Below, piece by piece: positions 44,262 through 56,245 of a stretch of DNA of 64,000 bases. Under the pieces are notes generated by a model that worked only from the letters and a program-made list of their open reading frames with translations, did not search any database and was not told where the DNA came from. Within the stretch, counting starts at the first letter, position 1. Each line of letters opens with the position of its first letter. A program made the translations under genes and the position numbers. Source of the stretch: Orobanche coerulescens (taxonomy: Eukaryota > Streptophyta > Magnoliopsida > Lamiales > Orobanchaceae); the NCBI GenBank assembly GCA_033398695.1, contig CM065804.1, positions 37,277,501-37,341,500 of the forward strand. Reading direction: 5' to 3'.

Positions 44262-46658
44262 TGTAATATCCGCAATTTTCGATTTTCGGTAAATTTCTTT
44301 TTTTCAGCCGGAGTCCGTTTTGACGGCTCGCTCATGACCGTTTCGTCATTCTGAGAATGATTAATTCTACACTTTTTGTCATCCGAGTTCGTTTCGGTGT
44401 TGTTTTGTTGAGTTCTGTGCTTTTTAGCGACTTTTCCGCACTTGAGTTCGATTCTTGCGAATCTCGTCCGAAGCTATTTGTTTGAGTTTCCGCAAGTCCG
44501 TTTAACTTTGTTAGACGTGTTGTGAACTTCGGTTTGGTTATTCGATCACGATCGTGATTTCCTGCGTTTTGGGCCATTTTGTAATTTCTTGAAAGTTACG
44601 GGTATCCATATCTGTATTTGTCGTCTTGACCCTTTTCTTGGTCGCGTATGATTAATTATTGCATTACGTTTTCATCTCGAGTCGTTGACGTCGTCGCGAA
44701 CTTTTCGCCGTGTCCGTTCCGTGCGTTTTAAATCGAGGCGGTCGGGTCGTGGCGGTGGCGGTGGCCGGACGGTTGCGGGGCGCCGGACGAGTCTTTGGAC
44801 ATCGCCGAGCAGCACGGCAGAACCGGCGTAGCGCACGCTACGGCCGGGGCAGCTGCGCGCTTCTTCAGCGATGTAGCGCCATGCCGAGTCGGCCAGCGTC
44901 GCTATCGGGCACAGGCGAGGTATTCGAGGTTACGGACTCGGTCGGGATCGGCGGGTAGCGCACGCTCTTTGTCGTGTCGCGCTAACCGGCAGGGTAGCGC
45001 CTGACGCCGGCCGACTAGCGTGCGATGCACGGATGAGTTGTCGATCCGGTGGCTCTTTGGGCCAGTCGGCTAGCGCGCAGCTTCGGCCGTAGCGCGCACG
45101 CTAGCGGGAGTCGGGCGGTCGAGTCACGGTCGGCGGGGTGGTCGGTGGTGCCGGGTCGTGCGGGCCATGGCCGAGTGTGCTCGGCGTCTTGGCGATAGCG
45201 CACGCTAGCCGCGAAGGCTAGCGCACGCTAGTTCCGCCCGATATATAAATGACAGAGACGGCGACTTTCTCCGTCATTTTTATTTCATTTCTCTTCGGTC
45301 CATGGTCAGGTTTCGGAGGAGACGAAACCATGTTGTTGAACAACAAATCCATGAAGTTCTTGAGGTTATATCGTTGATCAATCATCCTATAACATCCTTC
45401 GATCCAAATAATCAAGGTTAGATCTTTAGAACCCTACTTTTGGGTAGATTTGGGGATTTTCGCGTTTTTGTCCGATTCGTTCCGTTTTGTCGATTAATTC
45501 ATGATGAATATGATTAATCTTGTTGGTATTCTTAGTTTCCCTACGGATTCATGGTATATTTCGTGATTTTTACGGAATCGAGAGGGTCTGGTTGTGGTCC
45601 GCCCTCGTTGTTGTTTATATACGAATATACATGAATCGTAGGCGGGTTTTCGGGTGTATTCCAATTCCGTATTCATTTAGAAATGGTTGTGATTGTATTC
45701 TTCGAATCGTTAGGTTCGGTTTCATTGGTTCCTAGCGTTCGTTGGTGACTTTCCTTTCCGTTCGTTGCGTCGTCAATAATTCAAGGCAAGTATTTTTGGA
45801 AACCTTTAAGCTTAACATGAAATGGTGATGTATATTACTTGTGTGTAACTCACCTTGTGTTGGCTGACGGGTCAAGGAGGGAAATCTATGCTGCCGCCCT
45901 GGATTTCACGAGTTTCGTACCGCTAGCCAACTCGTTAGGGTCCTTGTGAGGCCTCGAGTGAGAATGTATGCTGCCGCCCTGTTCTCACGGCATAGCGTGT
46001 GCGTAGTTTTGTTTTTATGAAATTGTAGCCAACTCGGTAGGGTCCCTATGAGGCCTCGAGTGAGAATGTATGATGCCGCCCTGTTCTCAAGGCTAATTGT
46101 GGACTGTATGTTTTCCGGAAAAGACATGTCTGATTTTGACTTTTGAAATTGATATTGGTGCATGTACTATGAAATGTGTAAGCGATTGGTTTGCCTTGAA
46201 TACTTGTACTAGCGTAATTGCTAACCCCTTTGGGGACCCGTTGTCGGGGAAATTCTTGTTATGGATTTCAGGTTATGTTCAAATGCATTTGAGCTGCTAC
46301 TGGATGGTACGAGGATGTCGGCCAAGGTTGTTGACATGTGCAATTGAGTCTTGTTATTTCCTACTGTCTCTTTTGATGTGGGTGTTTTCCAAATTGTAAA
46401 CTTATAGATTGTACTCGCGAGTACTTAGGCTTTTCCTCTCAGATTGTGATTGGTCTTTGTTGGAGTTACTGTATTTGTCGGTTGATGTTTATTATGCCGG
46501 TTGTACCGGACGTGTTGTTTTATGTTCTTGTTGTTAACAATTGTTTCCTTGCTAACCGAGACGGTTAGTCGAGAGGTGTTTTCTTGTGTTAGCCTGGTGG
46601 ATCCCAGGTAGGGGTCCACGGCGCTGTAATACACCTCGAATATCTTGGGGGTGTTACA
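44262..46658 (+). repeat. 3' LTR of element B
   Basis: 2397 bp from TGTAATATCCGCAATTTTCG to GGGGGTGTTACA. It matches the composite 5' LTR and contains the empty target site of element A near 46029-46040. TATATAAATG is at 45242-45251 with TAGCGCACGCTA copies at about 45195 and 45219. Confidence 0.93.
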
Positions 46659-46663
46659 TGAAC
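46659..46663. repeat. Right target-site duplication of element B (TGAAC)
   Basis: TGAAC follows GTGTTACA directly and equals 24794-24798. Confidence 0.92.
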
Positions 46664-47090
46664 AAATCAGAGTTCGTTATCTAAGCTCATTAGTCAATAA
46701 TGTAATTTTCAATAATTCCGGGGTCAAAATGAAAGAAATCATGCATTCTGAACCAAGTCTGAATTTTCTGGGCTTCTTCACAAATGTGGGATTCCAGGTT
46801 CATCACGAGTCATCTCGTAAAATTCGTAGCTCTAAAGGCCTCTAAGCAATTTTATTAAGTTTAGGGGCAATTTCGTAATTTCTGAAAATATCAGTCCTGA
46901 AACTGGAAATTCCGAATATCTTCTTAAATCTGAAATCGCAATAGTATCTTTAACCTTCTTACAAATTTTGACGACCCTCCGAGTTCATTTTATATCTCCA
47001 AAATGCTTAGGCTCAACCTAAGGGTATAAATGTCGTTTCGACCAACTTCATAAAATTCTCGACTTCTTTTCATCGAACCAAGCAATCCAA
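46664..47090. other. Non-coding, LTR-like DNA (right part of the locus split by B)
   Basis: No reading frame or motif is seen. It continues the flank of 23760-24798 and is itself interrupted by element H at 47091. Confidence 0.35.
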
Positions 47091-49116
47091 TATTGGGATT
47101 ATGCCCTCGAATGCCACTCAGAGTATGTTGAGTGAGGGCATTGTACTTGTAATTATGTAAATCATTAATATAAGGCAATAGAAGTTTCTTGCTTGTTACT
47201 GACATTCCTTACTCGTAAATATATATATATAAACTAGTCCGTGTATTTGAGAGCAAAATGTTCCACTCCTTATTAGATAATGGGGTCGGAACTGGAGAGG
47301 TTTACAGCTCAAATACTTAATCGTTAGCAAGTCGATGAAACTTGACTGGACGTTAAGTTTATGTGAAGACTTGTATGACGTGTTCTTTGACATGGAGAGT
47401 GCCTGTCGAACACTAATGGTTAGTGGGAGCACATATTATAAGTATGCTAATTGGATTAGTATACTCGAACCGACTCACCCTCGATTCGTCACACGGATTT
47501 CACTCCGGGACAGTCAATGACGGAATTGAAAGGTTGTGATAGGTATTCGTGAACCTTAGACTTGAGGATTTAGTAGGGATGTGCTTGTGACGTCAAGATT
47601 TTCATTAGAGTAGTTCGACCCTGTAAACTGGAAGGTGGGGGTAAACCTCAACGTGCATCTTGACGGGCAAGCACATCCCTACTAAATCCGGATGTGCAAG
47701 TACCAGGTTCTACTGAATATCAAGATAGATTTCTTTCTCCCGTTAGTGAGCGGGTTATATGTCCTATGCAGTTACTGGCAGATGAGATCATAAGTCTTTG
47801 GCCAAAGCATTGGAGCTAGTTGTATTGTATACACGAGAGCTCAATGATCTCGATTTGCATTAACGCATTCATAGCGTCAAGTACAGATAGGGTTTGACTG
47901 ACCGTGACCCTATAACTTGATCGGGACATTTGAAAGAAGGGTTTATACGTATACTCGTATTCACGACAGAATGATTCTTGAATGATCCCAATCATTTGTT
48001 CTCAATCGGGGTACAGTGTAGGCCGCCAAGCTGGCTAGGTGGTGCTACTACTCTTTGGTTCCTTCCATTGTTGACTAAGACGGACCTACCGAGTCGCGCA
48101 ATAAGATTGACGACGGAATGATCCGAGCTTATTATCTCATTATGAATATTAGATATTGAATATCTAATTTGGGACATTGGATGTCTAAATCGATTCATTC
48201 GATAAATTGATTTACGGCCTAACGAATTAAATATATTACTGGGTGATTAATTTAATTCATGAATATAATTATTTCTTAGAGAAATTAATTATGTTATTAT
48301 GTATTTGATATGATTAATTAATTGGATTAATTAATCGATATAAATATATCGGAACGGAATCGGAATTTATCTATTTAGACTCACGGGAGTCCGAAACGGA
48401 CCGAACTCATCCGACACCTTCTATATGGACAGCCCCAATCACCTACCCCTCAATTGGTCTTGGTCTTCACTTGGTGGGGTTCAAGCCTTGTGACCAATCA
48501 AGGGGACAAAATATCACCTTGGGTGATTTTGTCAAAAGGTAGGTGGAATGGAGATATATGATGAGAATATATGTGAAGACCAAATCTCTTTTGCCTACAC
48601 TTGATCTCACGTTTTTGAGAGAAGAAAGGAGAGAGGAAAGAGTTTCCAAAAGGCTTCATAATATTCATCATCTTCTTCATCATATATTCATATATTTTCT
48701 TGGAGAAAATATTTGTGAGATAGAGAGATAAAGATTAAACACTTAGAGTGTTGTAATCTTGATAAGAAAGCTTCATCACCTAGCTCTATCCGTATCCTTG
48801 GAGGATATCAAGGTGATTGTCGTTCCGTTCGTTTCTCCAGCACGTGTCAAGTAGAGGCATTGTGTTTTCGACGTTGGATCATCCAAGGGCTTGGAGCGGA
48901 TTGGATTCGTAGAGATCAAGCAAAGCTTGAGGAATAGCTCAAGAGAAGGATACCATTTAATCAACGGACTACGAGGGTATGTTTCTAGTATCTCTTCTAT
49001 TTCGTTTATATATTCGTATATACGCAGCTCGATCGATCCTCAGAGGCATTCAGATCGAATTAATTTTCGTTTTACCGCTTCCGCTGGGCCTTCGTTTTAG
49101 GCACCGAATCCCAACA
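47091..49116 (+). repeat. 5' LTR of element H
   Basis: Starts TATTGGGATTATG (TG expected) and ends CACCGAATCCCAACA, an inverted repeat of ten bases. It contains two copies of ATTTAGTAGGGATGTGCTTG or its inverse near 47568 and 47668, forming a possible stem. Confidence 0.8.
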
Positions 49117-49117
49117 G

Positions 49118-49128
49118 TGGTATCAGAG
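49118..49128 (+). other. tRNA-Met primer-binding site of element H
   Basis: TGGTATCAGAG begins two bases after the LTR end, as expected for initiator tRNA-Met priming. Confidence 0.85.
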
Positions 49129-49389
49129 AGTAGGTCTTGCGATTATATATACGATATTGGCATTTGGAATGCTCGATTAGATGGTGAATGATTTGGAATC
49201 ATTTTAGTCATAATCGTGGTATATGTTTTTCGTTCGTAATAATTGTATTTTTCGTAAGTTTATGTCTAAATATAAATCTTAAATTTCTGAGAAGTATGAT
49301 TTATATTGGAGATATGAAAGTCGGGAAATATTGATATGGATATACGGTCGAAAATCTAGCCCCGAATCGTCGTCGGATGACTTTTTGGT

Positions 49390-49620
49390 TAAAAGGTGCA
49401 TTCTGGCCGAGAGTGACTCGACCGTGTCCTGGGTGACTCGGCCGTGTCCGGTAGTCTGCATAGTCACTGCCAGGCAGACCCGACCGTGTCAGGCGACACG
49501 GACGTGTCTGGCAGGAATGTCTGGGACACTTCTGGCATGACCCGACCATGTCAGGCGACACGGGCCGTGTCTGGCCGGCTGGCTGCCGGCAGTGACTCGG
49601 CCTGGCAGGCCAGTTTTCAC
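49390..49620 (+). repeat. GC-rich repeats and palindromes in the leader of element H
   Basis: Units like GACTCGGCCGTGTC and GACCCGACCGTGTCAGGCGACACGG recur at about 49415, 49436, 49480 and 49541. GTCAGGCGACACGG with ACGGCCGTGTCTGGC-type partners can pair. It contrasts sharply with the AT-rich DNA on both sides. Confidence 0.65.
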
Positions 49621-50820
49621 CCGACTCGATTTTTCTGTGTTTTCTTGAAACTTAATCTTCCCCATGTTAAATTGGATTTAATATGATTAAAATGATTTAT
49701 GATATTTCATTTTACAAAGTAAATTTGATTAATTGAAATTTTTATGGGCGACCGAATTATTTGAACGTTTTCATGTTACCGATTGTGTGAATCGATTGGA
49801 TCGGTTCGTATTATTGATTGGATCAATGTATCTCTACACTTTCTATTTATATAGTAATTATTGGATGAATGCTTTTGAATGGGGATGTGGTTTGTGGACT
49901 TAGTTTTTGAATCGTTCGTTTTATTCGACTGGGTTGTAAAGGCCGTTTTGAGCCTATTTATTTTACTAGAAATATTTGTATCTAGGATGCAATTTTGAAT
50001 GTAAAATTTATATGTAATGACGAAGACCGGAGGAAGATTTGTTTCGAGAAGATGAAGATTCAAGACGAAGATTTGTAATTAAATTATAAAGTTTTTGTTT
50101 TCTAGGAACGGTCCATGAACCACATGTTGGTAGAAACTAGGTTGTGAATGGTTGTTTATATTGTATGAATGCCACAAACGTACTTAAATGATTAATGTGC
50201 AAAGTGTAACGTTAATCGCAAAAATTCTCCCACGACAAATTATTAAGTTTAAAAGGTTTCAAGGTTTTCCTTCCCTCCATCGAGCTTTCGGGAAATTGAA
50301 ATCCAAACCGGATGTGCTATGCTTCCGAGTTATCAGGGTAGTCGTTCGGGGAGGATGGATAAATTACCGAGAGCGCATTGGATGCCTTTGGTTGGAGCAA
50401 ATTTTATCCCTAGAAACCTGATAGGTTGCCGGATAAGATTCAATTGTGAAACTGATTTGCGTCGATGGTATAAACTTAACTTGTTCATGAACCATAGAAA
50501 CCGTATAAGTTGAGGGGAGTGAACAAGGGGAAAAAGAAGATCGAATCATCCATTAGATGGGTTGGTGTTGGACACCACTTTATGAAAATTAATAGACTAG
50601 AAACCTGTTCGGTTGCCTCTATTAAGATTTATAAATAACTCGATCACCACTATGAAGTAGAGCGACGACACTTCCGTATTTCACATGGGAGTGTGTTATT
50701 CCGATAAAAATAGTGGGAGCTGGGTAACAAGGATAGAAATGACCTTAATTCTATACTCAGAACATAATTAAACGAGTCACTAATTAATCTATCATACTTA
50801 ATGTAGACATAACTCTCAAT
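49621..50820 (+). other. Non-coding leader of element H
   Basis: AT-rich sequence without a recognised reading frame or repeat, between the GC-rich block and gag. Confidence 0.5.
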
Positions 50821-50826
50821 ATGATA

Positions 50827-51640
50827 ATGAACCCACTCGCAATTATACTCGAAAAGAACACCTTGATCGGACCTAAATTTGTGGATTGGCTCCGCAACCT
50901 GATGATAGTCCTCAGTATAGAGGCACTGGGATACGTCTTAGAGACGGACATTCTGGTGCCTCCTGTGCGGACCAGAGCCAATCAGGAAGAGATTGAAACC
51001 ACGAAAAGTGGGTTAAGGATGACATAAAATTTCGTGCTTACATGATGGCTTCTATGTCTAATGAGCTTCAGAGAGCTCATGAGAAAATGACTTCTGCTAG
51101 GCAGATTTTATCTCACTTAACCGAGCTTTATGGTGAGCATAGCAGAACTGCTAGATATGAGATATCCAAGGAACTGTTCGGTGAAAGAATGAAGGAAGGT
51201 GAGAAGGTTGAGGAACACGTCCTCAAAATGATATCCATGATCGAGAGATTGGAGGCTCTTGATTTTAAAATGGATACTTCTCTCCAAACCGACCTTATCC
51301 TTCAGTCTCTCCCTGATTCCTTCTCACAGTTTGTTATGAACTTCAACTGCAATGAAATTGCATGTTACTTAGCTGGGCTAATGAACAAACTGGTGACCGC
51401 TCAGTCTCAAATGAAGACTCCGCAGATGAAGGAGTTTGTCCTTGTGATTTCTTCTGGACCTCGAAGGTCTAAGAATATGAAGAAAAAGACCAAGAAGCAG
51501 ACTGCACCACAAGTTAAGGACCTTAAGGGTAAGGGCAGGCCCCGATGGTTCTAAAGAACAAGAAGAAAAAGGACGCATGTCTCAAATGTGGTGAGCTGGG
51601 CCACTGGGCAAGAGACTGTCCGATTCTTCATGGCGCTTCA
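50827..51640 (+). pseudogene. Copia gag of element H (UBN2-type, CCHC knuckle), broken
   Basis: The N-terminus MNPLAIILEKNTLIGPKFVDWLRNL is followed by ALGYVLETDILVPP (50827-51024), then a frameshift at about 51020 into FRAYMMASMSNELQRAHEKM. The UBN2 core is well kept: LSHLTELYGEHSRTARYEISKELFGERM, VEEHVLKMISMIERLEALDF and LQTDLILQSLPDSFSQFVMNFNCN (51042-51360). A second shift near 51540 leads to a lysine-rich stretch and the zinc knuckle CLKCGELGHWARDC (about 51578-51620). It forms the particle shell in active copia elements. Wording of the core is typical of plant copia Gag. Confidence 0.87.
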
Positions 51641-51809
51641 GGTACAGAACTTTTAGTTTTGGAAACAAATTGTTCTGCTACTGTATTTTCTACTTCTAGG
51701 ATACTGGATTCAGGTTCTAGTTCTTATATTTGTACCGTGAATTAGGATCTGGAGCAAAGTAGGAAGCTTGGATCTGGGGAAGTAATGGTCACTGTCGGAA
51801 GCAGGCATA
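51641..51809 (+). pseudogene. Copia protease of element H, broken
   Basis: After a hydrophobic linker, ILDSGSSSYICTVN (about 51702-51743) carries the protease active site D-S-G in the copia context W/L-x-D-S-G-x-x-x-H/Y-x-C. A TAG at 51743-51745 stops the frame; the following codons (DLEQSRKLGSGEVMVTVGSRHSVKA) are readable in the same frame and match the protease flap region (normally L-x-x-G-E-x-x-L-x-V-G-x-G). Confidence 0.75.
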
Positions 51810-52990
51810 GTGTTAAGGCGACCGACAATAGGATCACTTATTTTGGGTGTAGAATCCGGCTTTGTTTTGACTTTAGAAGATGTACTTGTTTTGCCTAAGG
51901 GGCACAAAAATATTGTATTCATTCCGGTCATGGACCGAAAAGGCTTTTCATTTTTCATTGGTGATGGTTCCTGCAAAATTTATTTAAGAAATAAACAAGT
52001 GGGCACTGCTACATTGTTAAATGGATTGTATCATCTAAATCTCAGCAACAAAGTAGTTGTGAATACTATAACTAGAAAACGTTGTAGGGATGAAACTAAT
52101 GAAGTTTTGAAATGGCATCTTAGACTTGATCATGTTTGTCAGACCAAGGTTTACAAGATGGAAAAAGATGGACTTATGGGTCCATTGGGATTAGATCCCT
52201 TTCCTACTTGTGAATCTTGCCTTAAAGGCAAAATGACTAAGTCCCCCTTCACAGGGACTTTTGAAAGAGCTGCTGATAAACTGGGATTAATCCATACCAA
52301 CGTATGTGGTGCTTTGGAAGCAGTACGTGATGGATATAAATATTTCACTACGTTTACAGATGATCATACTAGGTATGGTTATGTATACATAATTAAACAT
52401 AAATCCGACGCCTTTGAGAAATTCCAGGAATTCAAGGCCCTAGTCGAGAAATAAACTGGTAATCATATCAAAGCACTTCGGTCGGACCGAGGTGGAGAGT
52501 ATATGAGTATGGAGTTTGACGAGTTCCTTAAGGAACAAAGAATAGTTTCACAACTAACATCTCTAGGTACTCCTCAGTTAAATAGTGTGTCAGAAAGAAA
52601 GAACTGGACCTTGTTGAACATGGTCCATTCCATGCTAGGCTATACTGACTTACCGATTTACCTGTGGGTATACACTCCTGACTGCTGCATATATCTTGAA
52701 CATATGTCCTTCCTAATCCATTCCTAAAACTCCACATGAGATGTGGGAGGGCAGGAAACCAAGTCTTAATCATATTAGGATTTGGGGATGTCCCGCCTAT
52801 GTCAAGAAGACTAAGGTGGAGAAGTTGGAAGCCAAGCACACGAAGGGACGTTTCATTGGATTCCCGTCTGGGACGATGGGATATCTATTCTACATGTCCA
52901 AAGATCAAAAGATCGTTGTTGCTTGACAAGCACACTTCCTGGAAGAAGAGATTCATTCAGGAAGGCGGAGCAGGTAGAAATATTTCTTTG
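51810..52990 (+). pseudogene. Copia integrase of element H, catalytic Asp to Asn
   Basis: The zinc-binding part ends with HLRLDHV and CESCLKGKMTKSPF. The core has LIHTNVCGALEA (about 52281-52315), where active elements have H-T-D-V-C-G, so the first catalytic aspartate is asparagine. The second aspartate, ALRSDRGGEY (about 52472-52501), and the glutamate, SERKNWTLLNMVHSML (about 52588-52635), remain. Stops at 52452-52454 and 52725-52727 and a shift near 52735 break it. The C-terminal block HIRIWGCPAYVKKTKVEKLEAKHTKGRFIGFP follows. After about 52925 the frame decays and no RT follows. Confidence 0.87.
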
Positions 52991-53040
52991 GAAGAATACA
53001 ATGAAACTCCTCAGGAGACACCTGTGTAAGAAAATGGAAC

Positions 53041-53566
53041 GTCTGGTTTTGGTTTTGAAATGATTTGGTGCATTGTACTATGAAACGTGTAAGTGAATGG
53101 TTTGCCTTGATTACTTGTACTAGCGTAATTGCTAACCCCTTTGGGGACCTGTTTTGGGGAAATTCTTGTTATGGATTTCAGGTTATGTTCTGTCGGACGA
53201 GCGGGCACTTGGACAGTATGAGGATGTTGGCCAGGGTCGTTGACATGTGCATTCGAGTCTTCTTATTTCTCTTGTCTTTTTCGATATGGTTGTTTCCCAC
53301 ATTTATAAACTTATAGATTGTACCCGCGAGTACCTAGGCTTTTCACTCCGAATTTCATTTTGTATCAACTCAAATTGCTATATTGTCGGTTGATGTTTAT
53401 TACGCCGGTTGCTCCGGGCGCATCTTTATATGTCGTATTATTTAAATGAGTGTCCTCGATAACTGAGATGGTTAGCCGAGTGGTGTTTTTCTTGTTTTAG
53501 CCTGGTGGGTCCCATGTAGGGTTCCACGGTGCTGTAATATACTCCGACTATCCCGGGGGTGTTACA
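53041..53566 (+). repeat. 5' LTR of element D, right end only
   Basis: It aligns with 35031-35562 of LTR B (TACTAGCGTAATTGCTAACCCC, TTAGCCTGGTGG) and ends CCCGGGGGTGTTACA. Confidence 0.88.
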
Positions 53567-53571
53567 GAAAA

Positions 53572-53583
53572 TGGTATCAGAGC
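53572..53583 (+). other. tRNA-Met primer-binding site of element D
   Basis: TGGTATCAGAGC lies five bases after the LTR end, with the same GAAAA gap as in element B. Confidence 0.9.
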
Positions 53584-53805
53584 TCTAGGTTTATGGATAC
53601 CCAGGCTTGTCGGTTATTTGGGTCTAATTGTGTTTTGTTTTGTACAATGTCACACCGCTGCCAGCATCTCAGTACTTCCAGTGTTCGTAAGTTTTCCTTA
53701 CTCGATTCCTTGTTTTCTCGTACCGTATTTCCATTTCTTAAACTGTGGTTATTTTCCCTCTTTTACTTATCATTGTGTTACTTTTTGTCACCTCTTAACA
53801 CCAGC

Positions 53806-54900
53806 ATGGATGATGGAAGCGGCCGTGGTCGTGGTCGTGGCCGTTGATGCGGCCGGGGACGTGGGGCAGCTGGTGGGGCAGCCACGTCGCATTCTTTGGG
53901 AGCCGATAGTACCGGTGACCGTCACAGTCATGCTTCTTCTCAGGAGCCTGCCGACCTTGGTATTGTGGCTGTTGTGCAACAAATGGTAAAACAAATGGCG
54001 CCGATAGATCATGTGGTTCAGAACCCGGATCTGGCCCATGCTAATCGGGGCAGAGCAGACCGTTGGCTCCAAGATGTCATCAAGATGCATCCTCCTCAAT
54101 TTTCGAGATCATCAGACCCGATCGGCTGGGAGGGGTGGATCAAAGAGATCTAAAGTCTTCATTACCACCAACTTTCCCGAGGACCGTAAGGTCCCTATTG
54201 CCCAGTACTTTTTCACTGGGGACGCTACGGATTGCTGTGAGGCCGTTGGGTCCAAAGACCATGTTGCTTTGTGGTCCGAATTTCAAGAATTGATGGAGAC
54301 TGAATACTGCCCGTGGCCGGTTAGACAGGCTCGAGTTCATGCTTTCTATGATGCTAAACCACCGGATGTTCCCTTATCCCAAGATATTGCCGATTTTAAC
54401 AAGGAGTTGGGCTATGTGAAGACCCACGTTGTCGAGGAGAGCGACAAAATTTTCCATTTTTCTAGGCAGATGAAACTGTCAATTCGGGACTATATGTCTG
54501 TGCTCGTCTGCACTACTTTGAAGGATTATCAGAGTAGGGCTCTTGCTTACGATATGTCGGTGACGGCTAGTGATGTGGCTCGTGAGAGCAAGAAGCAGAA
54601 GTCAGTCGGAAATTTTTCTGGTCCCAAGGGTGGAGGCCAGCAAAAATCTGAGGCTGCAAATATTTCTACGGGTGGTTCGGATCGTTTCTCTGGGAGATTT
54701 CGAGGTGCCACCGGAACCTCCGTTCGTGATCCCACATGCTTTAACTGTGGCCACTCGGGCCATAGGAACCGGCAGTGTCCTCGTCAGAAGTTGACTTGTC
54801 ATACTTGTGGTCAGTCGGGCCACAAGGCCCTCTTTTGTGAACAGGTCAGACAGATTCGCGAGTCCCACGATTCTTTTCCAGCACTTAGAGAGCTGAGTGT
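53806..54900 (+). pseudogene. Tekay gag of element D with two zinc knuckles, broken
   Basis: ATG 53806 begins MDDGSGRGRGRGR and meets TGA at 53845-53847, probably a former arginine codon. The same frame continues with SLGADSTGDRHSH, KMHPPQF and DPIGWEGWIKEI, shifts near 54152, and then runs open through VPIAQYF, FQELMETEYCPWPVRQARV, AKPPDVPLSQDIADFN and a lysine-rich linker. Two CCHC knuckles follow: CFNCGHSGHRNRQC (about 54739-54780) and CHTCGQSGHKALFC (about 54798-54840). It is the better preserved of the two Tekay gags here; one stop and one shift separate it from an open frame. Confidence 0.9.
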
Positions 54901-55684
54901 GAACCAGGGCTCATTTGCTCCACAGCCTCTGCCGAGTGACGGGCGAGGTATAGGTTGGGGTCAGTCCACTAGAGGAGGAGCTTCCAGTGTCTGCTCTACC
55001 CATCCGCGTATCTACGATATGAGGAGGGCCGATGATCCAGCGGCCACTGTGGCGACAAGTACCATTCATATCCATTCTCATCCTGTCAGTGTGCTTTTTG
55101 ATTCTGGTGCTACACATTCATTCATATCGCTGGGGTGTGTGCGCCGTTTGATTCTCGACTGTTTGTCGCCTTGCGAGTGTTTCATCGTTAAACTTCCTAG
55201 CGGTGATAGGATCGTTGGCGATCGAGAGGTCCGAAACTGCTCTGTGTTTATTTGTGAGAGAGCTTGGCTCTCTAATCTTATTGTTGTTAATATTGAGGGT
55301 GAGGATTTGATTCTCGAGGATGATTGGCTCGAGCGGCATGGCGCAATCATGAACTACCGCACGAGAATCATCACTATGTTAGCCGAGGACGGCACCGAGC
55401 ACTCTTTCATGGGGCGAAAGAGGGGAAACCAGAAGTTTGTTATTAATGCCTTGAAGGTGATGAGGCTCCTGCGAAAGGGGTGTACTGGTTATTGGCGTTA
55501 TGCGTTGAAGGCGGAGGATGGTGGAGTCGAGTTTTTGTCGATTCCAATCTATAGTGAGTTTCCTGATATATTTCCTGATGAGTTACCGGGATTGACACCG
55601 GATCGTGAGGTCGAGTTTGCTATAGAGTTAGAGTCGGGCGCGGCTCCGATTTCGAAGGCGCCGTATCGCATGGCACCTTCATAG
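54901..55684 (+). pseudogene. Tekay protease and RT linker of element D
   Basis: In the open frame 54011-55684, the protease active site is HPVSVLFDSGATHSFISL (about 55079-55130), with D-S-G intact, followed by VKLPSGDRIVGDREVR and WLSNLIVVNIEGEDLILEDDWL, the conserved flap and C-terminal protease strands. The linker KGCTGYWRYALKAE and FPDIFPDELPGLTPDREVEFAIELESGAAPISKAPYRMAPS leads into the RT. It ends at TAG 55682-55684 where active relatives have a glutamate before M-x-x-L-K-x-Q. Confidence 0.9.
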
Positions 55685-56245
55685 ATGGCCAAGTTGAAGA
55701 AGCAGTTGGGTGAGCTTCTTGAGTCGGGGTATGTTCGACCAAGCGCCTCGCCTTGGGGCGCAACGATCCTGTTTGTGCGGAAGAAGGATGGTTCAATGCG
55801 TTTGTGTATCGACTATCACAAACTAAACAAGGTGACCATCAAGAACCAGTATCCTTTGCCAAGGATTGATGACTTGTTCGATCAGTTGCAGGGAGCTGCG
55901 GTATTCTCGAAGATTGATTTGAGATCGGGGTACTATCAGCTCCGGGTGAGGGAGTCCGATGTGCCGAAAACAGCTTTTCGGATGAGATACGGACATTATG
56001 AGTTTTTAGTTATGCCTTTCGGGTTAACTAATGCGCCGGCAGTGTTCATGCAGTTGACGAACAAAGTCTTTATCGAGTATTTGGATAAGTGTGTCGTCAT
56101 ATTCATTGACGATATTCTTATTTATTCGAGGAACGAGGAAGAGCATACCCGTCATTTGCGAGTAGTGTTAGAGATTTTGAGGACCGAGCAACTCTGTGCG
56201 AAGTTCTCGAAATGTGAGTGCTGGATGAAGGAAGTGATGTTTTAA
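55685..56245 (+). pseudogene. Tekay reverse transcriptase of element D, catalytic site intact
   Basis: It is in the same frame as the preceding protease, separated only by one TAG. Blocks in order: [95 protein letters not shown], and the catalytic [12 protein letters not shown] (about 56095-56130), with both aspartates present, unlike element C. It ends at TAA 56243-56245 within MF-x-GHVIS, where a leucine is expected. RNase H continues in the same frame. Confidence 0.92.

Larger units (their letters stand above)
24799..46658 (+). mobile_element. Non-autonomous Ty3 (Tekay-related) element B with amplified 5' LTR and nested element A
   Basis: It starts TGTAATATCCGCAATTTTCG at 24799 and ends GGGGGTGTTACA at 46658, flanked by the exact duplication TGAAC (24794-24798, 46659-46663). 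The parts are: 5' LTR (split by A), three further truncated LTR units, tRNA-Met primer site at 40244, 4.0-kb interior with only a protease scrap, polypurine tract, and 3' LTR. Without A it would be about 13.5 kb. It must depend on proteins from another element; D shares its leader and LTR end. Confidence 0.9.
47091..53040 (+). mobile_element. Ty1/copia element H, 3' truncated
   Basis: The parts are a 5' LTR with inverted ends (TATTGGGATT, AATCCCAACA), a tRNA-Met primer site, a 1.7-kb leader, gag, protease and integrase in the copia order (integrase before RT). RT, RNase H and the 3' LTR are missing. The element stops where Tekay LTR sequence begins at about 53041. I cannot name the copia lineage with confidence. 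Confidence 0.85.
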
